Shown piece by piece: positions 1 to 6,800 of a stretch of DNA of 9,480 nt. Source of the DNA: Prolixibacteraceae bacterium (lineage in GTDB: Bacteria > Bacteroidota > Bacteroidia > Bacteroidales > Prolixibacteraceae); assembly GCA_016930735.1 (NCBI GenBank), contig JAFGGF010000038.1, forward strand, positions 1 to 9,480, in the 5' to 3' direction. The position numbers and the translations under genes were made by a program. Each line of letters begins with the position of its first letter. Within the stretch, counting starts at the first letter, position 1. Below the pieces are notes generated by a model. That model did no database searches. It had not been told where the DNA came from and saw only the letters and a list, made by a program, of their open reading frames with translations.

Positions 1-1
1 A

Positions 2-1099
2 AAGGCATATGCGGGATTACAATTGTTCGATAAAGCATATGAAATGCTGGAAAAGGCTTATGAAACAGATGAATTATTACAACCTGGAGAACTGGCAATT
101 GCCTTAGGCGAGTTTGAACATAACGAGACAGTAAAAGAAGAACTGGCCAGGCTCAAGCTGGAGCAGGAACTTGAAACTCAAAAACAGGAAAACGAATTGA
201 TCCATGTACGTTCAAAATTAAAACTTGCCGTCGTTTCTGTTGCTTTGCTATCGCTGCTTTTAGTATTGTTCATTTATATGTATTTATTAAGGAGGAAATA
301 CAACAACAATCTTAAACAAAACTATAATACAATTGAAACTCAGAAAAAACAACTTGAAAAAAACCTGAAACAACTCGAAGAAAATGAATCGAGGTTAAAA
401 GAACTGAATGCCACAAAAGATAAGTTTTTCTCAATTATTGCGCACGACCTGAAAAGCCCGTTTAATGCACTTATCGGTTTTTCAGATTTTATCATCAATA
501 ATCCGGAAATTAAAAACACCAAGGATTTTGAAGAACTCATGCATGGAATTTACCAGACAGCAAACTCAGGATATACCTTACTCGATAATTTGCTTGAATG
601 GGCCCGAACACAAACCGGAAATATTGACCATGATCCACAATGGTTGTTTTTAAAAGAAGAAATCGACCATAATGTTGCTATGTTTAACGAAATTGCAAGG
701 TCGAAAGGGATTACAATTCATATTGAAGATATAGGAGACCAAAAAGTTTTTACAGATAAAAATGCTTTGAACTGTATCATCAGGAATTTGTTAAGCAATG
801 CTGTAAAGTTCTCATATAAAGGTGGTCTAATTAATATTTCAATCCATTCAAATAATGATTTTTGTATTTTTAAAATTAAAGATTTTGGTACAGGAATGAA
901 TCAGGATACTATAAATGAACTTTTTAAAATACAGAATACCGTAAAATATAACGGAACTGCCGATGAAAAAGGAACAGGGCTTGGATTAATCCTCTGCAAA
1001 GAGTTTGCAGAACGAAACGGTGGAAAAATCTGGGTGGAAAGCGAAATCGAAAAAGGCAGCACCTTTTATTGTACCCTCCCGGTAAAAGAAATTCACTAA
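2..1099 (+). CDS. Membrane sensor histidine kinase, 5'-truncated by the window edge
   Basis: This is the C-terminal part of a sensor histidine kinase that autophosphorylates on histidine and would pass the phosphate to a response regulator. The frame stays open to the left edge, so the true start lies outside the window; the in-frame TTG at 23 is not a credible start. Numbering from that TTG, residues 1-55 are helical and TPR-like, about 69-90 form one transmembrane helix, and about 95-130 form a coiled coil. The H-box follows (FFSIIAHDLKSP, phospho-acceptor H141). The ATPase domain shows an N-box (N259 in LLSNAVKF), a G1 box (D287 in DFGTG) and a G2 box (GTGLGL, about 317). All key catalytic residues are present. 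TPR-plus-transmembrane kinases of this kind are common in Bacteroidota. No receiver domain is fused at the C-terminus and no response regulator gene is in view. The acetolactate decarboxylase gene starts 43 nt downstream, so co-transcription is possible. Its signal is unknown. Confidence 0.93.
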   Translation, partial: KAYAGLQLFDKAYEMLEKAYETDELLQPGELAIALGEFEHNETVKEELARLKLEQELETQKQENELIHVRSKLKLAVVSVALLSLLLVLFIYMYLLRRKYNNNLKQNYNTIETQKKQLEKNLKQLEENESRLKELNATKDKFFSIIAHDLKSPFNALIGFSDFIINNPEIKNTKDFEELMHGIYQTANSGYTLLDNLLEWARTQTGNIDHDPQWLFLKEEIDHNVAMFNEIARSKGITIHIEDIGDQKVFTDKNALNCIIRNLLSNAVKFSYKGGLINISIHSNNDFCIFKIKDFGTGMNQDTINELFKIQNTVKYNGTADEKGTGLGLILCKEFAERNGGKIWVESEIEKGSTFYCTLPVKEIH

Positions 1100-1142
1100 T
1101 TTTAAGGCCGGGTTGTTTAAATAACTTTTTACATTTTAAAAT

Positions 1143-1937
1143 ATGAAACAGATTTTTCTAATTGTAATAGTCTTTACATTTTTAATATGTAACTATTCCT
1201 GCAATTCAGATAAAGAGAAAATTCATGAAAAATCAGATAAAATTTACCAGTATTCTGTATTTACAGCTTTGGCAAATAAAATTTATGACGGGACAATCAC
1301 TGTTTCAGATGTTAAAAAGAAAGGCGATACCGGATTGGGGACATTTAACGGCCTTAATGGTGAAATGATCGTTTCAGGCGGGAATGTTTTCCAATTACTC
1401 TCCGATGGCACAGTACAGGAGGCAGGCGATAATATTCCGGTGCCTTTTTCAGTCGTTACTTTTTTTGATAACGACTTTTCATTCAATATTACTGAACCTG
1501 TAAATTATGAAGAAATGAAGGCAAAGATCATTGATAATCTACCTTCTGTAAACTCAGGTTACACTTTTAGAATTAAGGGAAAGTTTGACCGGATTAAATG
1601 CGGCGGAGCGGAAAAACAGGAACCCCCATATTCGAAAACACTTAGCGAAGCCCTTGTCAACCGCCCGATTTTTGAATCAGAAAATGTAAACGGAACCCTT
1701 GTGGGATTTTGGTTCCCTGAATATACCGGTAAAATAAATGTTGTGGGATTCCATCTTCATTTTATTTCTGACGACCGAAAAGCTGCCGGGCATGTTATCG
1801 ATTTCCAATCTTCCGATTTATCAATAATGATTGACCAGTGTTCAGGTTTTGATATTGAACTGCCCGGTACAAAAGATTTTCTGAAATCGGACTTTGATTT
1901 AAATCAGGAATACAGTAATCCTTCTGATAAAAAATAA
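1143..1937 (+). CDS. Alpha-acetolactate decarboxylase, predicted lipoprotein
   Basis: Family members convert 2-acetolactate to acetoin and CO2, the middle step of the acetoin/2,3-butanediol pathway. The protein is 264 residues, normal for the family plus an export signal. The recognisable core is GDTGLGTFNGLNGEMI at about 61-76, with a glutamate (E74) where the family has an active-site glutamate. R143 lies in FRIKGKF. The zinc-binding block is HLHF...GH with H204, H206 and H217, which has the same +2/+11 spacing as the zinc histidines of the Brevibacillus enzyme. A late acidic tail (FDLNQE) may supply the C-terminal glutamate. The N-terminus is hydrophobic and ends in NYSC (C20), read as a lipobox; C16 is an alternative. 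The protein is therefore probably anchored outside the cytoplasm, away from where acetolactate is made. It sits between a sensor kinase and a GH2 glycosidase, with gaps of 43 and 22 nt. Acetolactate synthase is not in view. Family assignment is firm; lipidation and substrate in vivo are inferred. Confidence 0.9.
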   Translation: MKQIFLIVIVFTFLICNYSCNSDKEKIHEKSDKIYQYSVFTALANKIYDGTITVSDVKKKGDTGLGTFNGLNGEMIVSGGNVFQLLSDGTVQEAGDNIPVPFSVVTFFDNDFSFNITEPVNYEEMKAKIIDNLPSVNSGYTFRIKGKFDRIKCGGAEKQEPPYSKTLSEALVNRPIFESENVNGTLVGFWFPEYTGKINVVGFHLHFISDDRKAAGHVIDFQSSDLSIMIDQCSGFDIELPGTKDFLKSDFDLNQEYSNPSDKK

Positions 1938-1959
1938 TAATCCACTTTTATAACTCACT

Positions 1960-4740
1960 ATGAATCTGATAAAAATAATATTTACCTGCATTCTTTTTAT
2001 TGTCAGCTTTTTTGGTTTCACACAGAAAACAGAAATTGTTTACCTGTCGGGTACCGATGCTGATAATCCAGTAAAATGGGATTTCTATTGTACCGATGGC
2101 AGAAACAGCGGGGAATGGACAACTATTGATGTGCCTTCAAACTGGGAATTGAAGGGATTCGGGACATACAATTATGGACACGACTGGAGCAATGAAAATA
2201 TTAAGCTCGGAAAGGAACATGGTTTATACAAATACAAATTTGAAGTTCCGAAAACATGGAAAGGCAAAACCATTAACATTGTATTTGAAGGCTCAATGAC
2301 CGATACCAAAGTTCTGATAAACGGCAAACAGGCAGGTGAATTTCACCAGGGAGGTTTTTACAGGTTCAGGTACGATATAAGTAAATTACTCAAATACGGA
2401 AAATCGAATATTCTTGAAATTGATGTGGCAAAACAATCTGAAAATGAATCGGTAAACCTTGCTGAACGCCAGGCAGATTACTGGATTTTTGGCGGGATTT
2501 ACCGTCCTGTATTCCTCGAAATATTACCTGAAATACATATGGACCGTGTTGCTGTTAATGCCAAAGCAGATGGCTCTTTTAATGTGTTAGTTGAAATGAG
2601 AAACACCCAATCAGACTATTCATTTTCAATCGATTTGTTCGACCTGAAAGGAAATAAAGTTGGTAAAACTATAACCGGAGAAATACATAAAAATGATACT
2701 AAAGCCCTTGTTAGCGGCACTTTTGAAAATATAATTTCCTGGAATCCTGAATGGCCAATTCTGTATGATATGCAGATCACTTTATTTGAAGGAGATTCAG
2801 AACTCCATAAAATTACAAAACGGATAGGCTTCAGGACTGTCGAACTTCGCAAGCAGGATGGGTTTTATATAAATGGCAAAAAAGTTGTTTTTAAGGGAGT
2901 TGACCGTCATTCATTCTGGCCTGAAACAGGGCGGTGCCTGAGTGAAGAAGTACACCTTACCGATATTCACCTTATAAAAGAAATGAATATGAATGCGGTA
3001 CGCATGTCGCATTATCCACCCGATGAACGTTTTCTGGAACTATGCGATTCTCTTGGTTTGTTTGTTCTTGATGAAGTGGCTGGCTGGCAGCAGGGTTACG
3101 ATACAATTGTAGGGCCAAAGGTGATCAGGGAAACAATTTTAAAGGACGAAAACCATCCTTCGGTTGTAATATGGGATCATGGGAATGAAGGCGGCTGGGA
3201 TTTTGCCAACGAAAAATGGTTTCATAAATACGACATTCAGAAAAGGCCTGTAATTTATCCCTGGCTGCACCGGAATGATATAAATACAAAGCACTATCCT
3301 GATTATAATTATGATTTTGGGAATGATTTGTTTATGCCAACAGAATTTTTGCATGGGCTTTACGATGGAGGATTGGGTGCCGGGCTTGAAGATTACTGGG
3401 AAAAATATCAGTCATCATCCTTGCATGCAGGTGGATTTTTGTGGGTTTTAGCTGATGAAGCAGTTTTAAGGACAGACAAGGAAGGCAAAGTTTACGACTC
3501 GGATGGGAACCATGCTCCTGATGGGATACTAGGCCCTCACCGTGAAAAAGAGGGAAGTTTTTATACAATCAAAGAAATCTGGTCGCCTGTTCAGGTTAAA
3601 ACGGAAACAATAAATTCGGATTGGGACGGAAAACTGTTCCTTGAAAATAAATACATTTATACAAACCTGAATCAGTGTTCTTTTTCCTGGAAACTGGTAA
3701 AAACTGTTTTCCCTGAAATTAATACTGAAATTATCGGGCAGGGCAGTATCAAAAGCCCTGATGTAAAACCCGGCGAAATTAAACCGGTTCAGGTTGATTG
3801 TCTGGATTTGCTTGGTAAAGCCGACCTGTTATATTTTACAGCAGTCGATCCTCATGGAAATGAAATTTATACCTGGAGCTGGCCTTTAAAACAATCCGGT
3901 GAAATAGCTGAAACACTGGTTAAAGAACTGGAAGGCAGTAAAATAAGATTAGGAGTATTTGAAACTGCTACTTCGGTAAGTGTAATTCTGAACGAACTGA
4001 GAATAACTTTCAATAAAGGGAACGGAACCCTTCATAATGTTGTTAATGAGAATGGAAGAATTTCTTTTTCAGGAGGTTATGCAACCGGAAATTTTGAATC
4101 AAGAGTTCAGGAAACCAGTTGGGATTATGATAGTTTAGGTAACTTTATTTATACAGTAACTTATAAGGGATATCCGGGAACAATACGTTGGAAACTGTAT
4201 CGGACCGGATTACTTGAAATGGAGGCGGAACCTCCAAAGGAAAACATTGAGGACATTGATTATCTGGGAATTGCATTTGCATATCCTGAAAAGAATTGTA
4301 AAAGTGTAAGATGGATGGGGCGTGGTCCGTACCGTGTGTGGAAAAACAGGATTAAAGGAAGCCGTTTTGGCGTTTGGGAAAATGAATACAACAATACCAT
4401 TACCGGTGAAAGTTTTAATAACCTGATTTATCCTGAATTCAAAGGATATTTTGGAAATTTATATTGGGTACGATTTGAAACGACCGAATTTCCATTTACA
4501 GCTTTTACTTCTACACCTGATTTATATTTACAATTGTATAAACCCGATAAACCAAAACATGTTGCAGGTGGTACTTTCCCACCGTTCCCAACAGGAGATA
4601 TTTCGTTTTTATATGAAATCCCGGCTATTGGAACAAAATTTAAAAAGGCGGAAAGCCTGGGGCCGGGAAGCCAGAAAAGTGTTATTTCAGCGGATGAAAG
4701 TTATCCTATAAAAATCTGGTTCGATTTCAGGGCAAAGTAA
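1960..4740 (+). CDS. Exported GH2 glycoside hydrolase, beta-galactosidase type
   Basis: This retaining glycosidase of family GH2 is 926 residues long and complete. A hydrophobic signal peptide spans residues 1-22 (SFFGFTQ end), pointing to the periplasm or surface. Domain order is a jelly-roll sugar-binding domain (about 40-190, with NWELKGFG), an Ig-like domain (about 195-300), a TIM barrel (about 300-560, starting at FKGVDRHSFWPETGR), and a C-terminal region resembling the LacZ small-chain domain (MGRGPYRVWKNR near 790). The acid/base is E410 in WDHGNEGGW, matching LacZ GNESG. The nucleophile is E462 in PTEFLHG, matching LacZ CEYAH; GGFLWVLADE follows as LacZ GGFVWDW does. The two glutamates are 52 residues apart against 76 in E. 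coli LacZ, so the barrel segment between them is short. Substrate cannot be read off. No SusC/SusD, sulfatase or other glycosidase lies nearby, so this is not a typical polysaccharide utilisation locus within this window. It probably shares a transcript with the decarboxylase 22 nt upstream. Confidence 0.93.
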   Translation: MNLIKIIFTCILFIVSFFGFTQKTEIVYLSGTDADNPVKWDFYCTDGRNSGEWTTIDVPSNWELKGFGTYNYGHDWSNENIKLGKEHGLYKYKFEVPKTWKGKTINIVFEGSMTDTKVLINGKQAGEFHQGGFYRFRYDISKLLKYGKSNILEIDVAKQSENESVNLAERQADYWIFGGIYRPVFLEILPEIHMDRVAVNAKADGSFNVLVEMRNTQSDYSFSIDLFDLKGNKVGKTITGEIHKNDTKALVSGTFENIISWNPEWPILYDMQITLFEGDSELHKITKRIGFRTVELRKQDGFYINGKKVVFKGVDRHSFWPETGRCLSEEVHLTDIHLIKEMNMNAVRMSHYPPDERFLELCDSLGLFVLDEVAGWQQGYDTIVGPKVIRETILKDENHPSVVIWDHGNEGGWDFANEKWFHKYDIQKRPVIYPWLHRNDINTKHYPDYNYDFGNDLFMPTEFLHGLYDGGLGAGLEDYWEKYQSSSLHAGGFLWVLADEAVLRTDKEGKVYDSDGNHAPDGILGPHREKEGSFYTIKEIWSPVQVKTETINSDWDGKLFLENKYIYTNLNQCSFSWKLVKTVFPEINTEIIGQGSIKSPDVKPGEIKPVQVDCLDLLGKADLLYFTAVDPHGNEIYTWSWPLKQSGEIAETLVKELEGSKIRLGVFETATSVSVILNELRITFNKGNGTLHNVVNENGRISFSGGYATGNFESRVQETSWDYDSLGNFIYTVTYKGYPGTIRWKLYRTGLLEMEAEPPKENIEDIDYLGIAFAYPEKNCKSVRWMGRGPYRVWKNRIKGSRFGVWENEYNNTITGESFNNLIYPEFKGYFGNLYWVRFETTEFPFTAFTSTPDLYLQLYKPDKPKHVAGGTFPPFPTGDISFLYEIPAIGTKFKKAESLGPGSQKSVISADESYPIKIWFDFRAK

Positions 4741-4766
4741 TACATTATTATTTTGGTTAATTATTA

Positions 4767-4799
4767 AGTCTGATTTTTTGTGCTTCTTAGTCAGACTAA
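4767..4799. repeat. Overlapping inverted repeats after the GH2 gene
   Basis: AGTCTGA (4767-4773) is the exact reverse complement of TCAGACT (4791-4797), with a 17-nt loop containing a run of six T. The right half also forms a compact 13-bp palindrome by itself, TTAGTC-A-GACTAA (4787-4799). The two structures are mutually exclusive. The long arm pair could be a weak terminator for the upstream operon; the short palindrome looks like a protein-binding dyad. Neither role is shown. Confidence 0.4.
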
Positions 4800-4817
4800 T
4801 TTTATATCTGCCTGATT

Positions 4818-4881
4818 TGTTACAAACTCTTTCAAATAACAATCGGTTAACAATTGTTACATCTTCTTTAACATTTTGTTA
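4818..4881. promoter_or_regulatory. Cluster of TAACA/TGTTA half-sites, candidate operator
   Basis: Six copies of TAACA or its complement TGTTA fall within 64 bp: starts 4818 (-), 4837 (+), 4848 (+), 4855 (-), 4869 (+) and 4877 (-). Four are arranged as two palindromes: TAACAATTGTTA (4848-4859, perfect, no spacer) and TAACA-TTT-TGTTA (4869-4881, perfect arms). The cluster ends 45 bp before the phosphatase start codon, a sensible place for an operator. The regulator is unknown, and the low G+C of the region makes some repetition expected. Confidence 0.4.
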
Positions 4882-4926
4882 TTCAGATGTATTTTATTTT
4901 TATCCTGAAAATTTAATCTGAAAATT

Positions 4927-5496
4927 ATGAAAAAAACAACATTAACAACTACGTTCCTTTTTGTCCTGGCCTGCCTTATTTATCCTGCTAAAGCAAATTT
5001 TTTAAAAATCAAAAATCAAAAAAAATTACCGGTAATTCCGATTGAAAACTTTCAGAATATGTATCAGTGGGGCGATTTGTATCTAAGCGGACAGCCTTCG
5101 CTTGATGCACTTGAATGGATTAAAAAACAAGGCGTCGGTTTAATTATCAACCTTCGAACTGATGATGAAATGAATGAATTTAAACAAACTGCTTTTGATG
5201 AAGAAAAAATGGCAGGTGAATTAGGGATTGGTTATATATCTGTCCCAATTGGTGGAATGGATGCTTATTCCCCTGAAAATCTGGTAAAATTCAAAGAAGC
5301 ATTATCAGAAGAAAACGGGAAAATTCTGATTCACTGCAGAAGTTGTGGCAGGGTTACGTACTTCTTAATGAGCTATCTGATCAGATTTGATAATTTTTCC
5401 ATTGATGATGCTATATCAATTGGCAAACAATTAAAATATTCTTTCCCTCTTGAAGATTTACTTGGGGAAAAAATAACAATGTCAATAGTAAATTGA
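4927..5496 (+). CDS. Exported tyrosine-phosphatase-like protein (BLH/DUF442-like fold)
   Basis: The protein has 189 residues and resembles small cysteine-dependent phosphatases of the dual-specificity/BLH (DUF442-like) group, which would hydrolyse a phospho-ester through a cysteinyl intermediate. A type I signal peptide covers about 1-23 and ends in AKA, so the enzyme should act in the periplasm. The domain begins at about 44 with WGDLYLSGQPS, then LIINLR (about 76-81), a VPIGGMD loop that may carry the general-acid aspartate, and the P-loop HCRSCGR (H136, C137, R142). Cys and Arg are separated by four residues, as in HCRSGTR or HCASGNR relatives, not by five as in classical phosphatases. Unusually, the usual glycine at +3 is replaced by a second cysteine (C140), with glycine following. 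The gene stands alone between two intergenic regions, behind a half-site cluster. Substrate is unknown. The start is supported by the signal peptide beginning immediately at it. Confidence 0.8.
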   Translation: MKKTTLTTTFLFVLACLIYPAKANFLKIKNQKKLPVIPIENFQNMYQWGDLYLSGQPSLDALEWIKKQGVGLIINLRTDDEMNEFKQTAFDEEKMAGELGIGYISVPIGGMDAYSPENLVKFKEALSEENGKILIHCRSCGRVTYFLMSYLIRFDNFSIDDAISIGKQLKYSFPLEDLLGEKITMSIVN

Positions 5497-5671
5497 CCTA
5501 CCTGTTTTCCTGAATTATCAATATTCTTATACCTTTCAAATATTATTTTATCCGGAAAACCGTTTCATAAAAGGTTACTGACATTTATATGTGCATAACT
5601 CTTTCTTGTCATGTAATATGCAGGCAAACCTTTTTTTTATTTTCGTTGGTTAAATAGTAAAAACTACAGTC
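5497..5671. other. Intergenic region, no gene and no clear signal
   Basis: These 175 bp lie between the phosphatase and the SPOR lipoprotein gene. I see only weak arms (ACCTTT/AAAGGT far apart, AACC/GGTT) and no intrinsic terminator. The best promoter-like box is TATTTTCG (5638-5645), one mismatch from TAnnTTTG, but the nearest upstream TTG (5606-5608) is about 29 nt away, too far for a confident pair. The SPOR gene nevertheless probably has its own promoter here. Confidence 0.4.
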
Positions 5672-6151
5672 ATGAAGAAAACAGCAACATTTTTATTAAT
5701 AATTTTAATAGCGGTTGTGTCTTGTAAAACTGCAAAAAAAGCAACTACTTCAGAAAATGCGTATGAGGCAGCGTTAAAACAAAATCCAACCCCGGCAAAA
5801 GTTTTTTCTGTCCCAGAAACAAAAACTGAGGTTGAAAAGCCCGATAATACACCGATTACGATTAAAAGGGAAGACATTTCGTTTACTCAAAAGGAGGATG
5901 AAACAAAAAATAATGTTAATAGTTATTTTGTAATTGTGGGTTCGTTCAGCAACCTTGACAATGCCAAAAATTACAGGCAAACTCTAATTTCGGAAGGGTT
6001 TACCCCAATTATTTTACAAAGCAATACATCAGGCTATTACAGGATTTGTGTCAATTCATTTAAAAATGAAATGGAAGCCCGGACAAGGGTTCATCAAATC
6101 AGACGCGATTTCCCCAAATATTATGATTCCTGGTTATTAATAAAAGAATAA
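5672..6151 (+). CDS. SPOR-domain lipoprotein
   Basis: This is a 159-residue lipoprotein with a C-terminal SPOR domain. SPOR domains bind glycan strands of peptidoglycan stripped of stem peptides, usually at division sites. The signal sequence is short and hydrophobic and ends in AVVSC, giving lipidation at C18. A low-complexity, charged linker runs from about 19 to 85. The SPOR domain occupies about 86-158, starting at SYFVIVGSFSNLDNAKNY and including the GYYRICVNSF strand and a closing DSWLLIKE. It is a complete and compact member of the family. The start at 5672 places the lysines (MKKT) directly before the hydrophobic core, as expected. It appears to be a single-gene unit: 175 bp of empty DNA upstream and a strong terminator 23 nt after the stop. 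Membrane of residence (probably outer) is inferred. Confidence 0.9.
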   Translation: MKKTATFLLIILIAVVSCKTAKKATTSENAYEAALKQNPTPAKVFSVPETKTEVEKPDNTPITIKREDISFTQKEDETKNNVNSYFVIVGSFSNLDNAKNYRQTLISEGFTPIILQSNTSGYYRICVNSFKNEMEARTRVHQIRRDFPKYYDSWLLIKE

Positions 6152-6174
6152 CACCATATTTTTTATCCAGATTA

Positions 6175-6206
6175 AGGGCCTTGTAATTGTACAAGGCTCT
6201 TTTTTT
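6175..6206 (+). terminator. Rho-independent terminator after the SPOR gene
   Basis: An 11-bp stem (6175-6185 with 6190-6200; one G:U pair, otherwise Watson-Crick) closes a 4-nt loop ATTG and is followed by an uninterrupted T-run to 6206. The core is GGGCCTTGTA against TACAAGGCTC. It lies 23 nt after the SPOR gene stop and points in the + direction. This is the clearest terminator in the window. Confidence 0.9.
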
Positions 6207-6219
6207 GTGCTATAATTCC

Positions 6220-6305
6220 ACATTTGTAAGCTTAATATTTCTTAAAAATTGAACCTCAACGGATTTTACGGGTTTGTTACTAAAAAAACAACGTTACATT
6301 TGTAA
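6220..6305 (+). repeat. Two direct copies of ACATTTGTAA
   Basis: The decamer ACATTTGTAA occurs at 6220-6229 and again at 6296-6305, 76 bp apart, in the intergenic DNA between the SPOR terminator and the dCMP deaminase gene. The second copy overlaps the -7 promoter box and extends to a palindrome TTACA-TT-TGTAA (6294-6305). The first copy has no matching upstream TTTG at proper distance. Confidence 0.5.
6273..6302 (+). promoter_or_regulatory. Bacteroidetes-type promoter for the dCMP deaminase/protease unit
   Basis: TTTG (6273-6276) and TACATTTG (6295-6302) match the -33 TTTG and -7 TAnnTTTG elements of the primary sigma factor of Bacteroidota, with an 18-bp spacer inside the normal range. The expected transcription start is near 6308-6310, giving an untranslated leader of about 35 nt. 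It sits just after a terminator and before the two overlapping genes, which supports the call. Confidence 0.72.
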
Positions 6306-6344
6306 TCCGTTCTGTTTTTTAAGAACATATTTAATCAAGTCGGT

Positions 6345-6800
6345 ATGGAAAACAATTCAAAACAATATAAACTCGATCAGCAATATTTAAAAATGGCTGC
6401 CATCTGGGCACGGAATTCCTATTGCAAACGCAGACAGGTAGGAGCTTTAATTGTAAAAGATAAAATGATAATTTCAGATGGGTATAACGGGACTCCATCG
6501 GGATTTGAAAATGTTTGTGAAGATGAAAATAATAAAACCAAGCCTTATGTTTTACATGCCGAAGCCAATGCTATTACAAAAGTAGCTAAATCGAACAACA
6601 GCAGCGACAGAGCTACTTTGTATGTAACTTCTTCGCCTTGCCTTGAGTGTGCAAAACTGATCATCCAGGCAGGCATTAAAAGGGTTGTGTTTACTGAAAG
6701 TTACAGGCTGGAAGATGGATTAAACCTTTTAAAGAGAGCAAATATCGAGGTTGTCAGAGTAGATATCGAAACAATTACAGAAACAGAAAATGAAGAATAA
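6345..6800 (+). CDS. dCMP deaminase (ComEB-type cytidine/deoxycytidylate deaminase)
   Basis: This 151-residue zinc-dependent deaminase converts dCMP to dUMP, feeding thymidylate synthesis in the cytoplasm. The zinc site is complete: H71 and E73 in HAEANAI (E73 is the proton shuttle) and C99/C102 in SPCLECAK. The N-terminal stretch YLKMAAIWARNSYCKRRQVGALIV (about 14-38, shown in part by SYCKRRQVGA) and SDGYNGTPSGFENV are characteristic of the dCMP deaminase/ComEB branch rather than free cytidine deaminases. The length is normal. A good promoter lies about 40 bp upstream, and the 3' end overlaps the protease gene by 11 nt, so the two are translated from one message. No neighbour here belongs to competence or DNA uptake, so a nucleotide-pool role is favoured over the historical com name. 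Confidence 0.93.
   Translation: MENNSKQYKLDQQYLKMAAIWARNSYCKRRQVGALIVKDKMIISDGYNGTPSGFENVCEDENNKTKPYVLHAEANAITKVAKSNNSSDRATLYVTSSPCLECAKLIIQAGIKRVVFTESYRLEDGLNLLKRANIEVVRVDIETITETENEE

Larger units (their letters stand above)
4741..4926. other. Intergenic region with inverted repeats, no gene
   Basis: These 186 bp separate the glycosidase from the phosphatase gene. They hold an inverted-repeat element near the left end (4767-4799) and a dense cluster of TAACA/TGTTA half-sites (4818-4881). I find no clear TAnnTTTG promoter box; the TTTG at 4875-4878 has only poor partners downstream. No strong G+C-rich hairpin with a T-tract terminates the upstream operon here. Confidence 0.6.

Noticed and set aside
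23..25. TTG as the start codon of the histidine kinase
   Set aside because: The frame is open to the left edge and the residues before it continue the same TPR-like helical pattern, so the gene is truncated rather than starting here.
1130..1137. TACATTTT as a -7 promoter box for the decarboxylase gene
   Set aside because: It misses the final G, the upstream TTG is only 14 nt away, and transcription would start at or inside the start codon.
4451..4711. An 86-codon + strand frame within the GH2 gene
   Set aside because: It lies wholly inside the GH2 C-terminal domain in another frame, has no recognisable family features and reads as low-complexity basic/aliphatic sequence.
1960..4740. A polysaccharide utilisation locus around the GH2 enzyme
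   Set aside because: No SusC/SusD pair, sulfatase, extra glycosidase or dedicated regulator lies in the window; a lone exported GH2 gene is not enough.
5335..5352. The exported phosphatase as a classical CX5R tyrosine phosphatase
   Set aside because: Cys137 and Arg142 are separated by four residues, matching the BLH/DUF442-like group; the residue where a CX5R arginine would sit is valine.
5650..5877. A 75-codon - strand frame over the SPOR gene start
   Set aside because: It is antisense to a well-supported lipoprotein gene and shows no motif or plausible expression signal.
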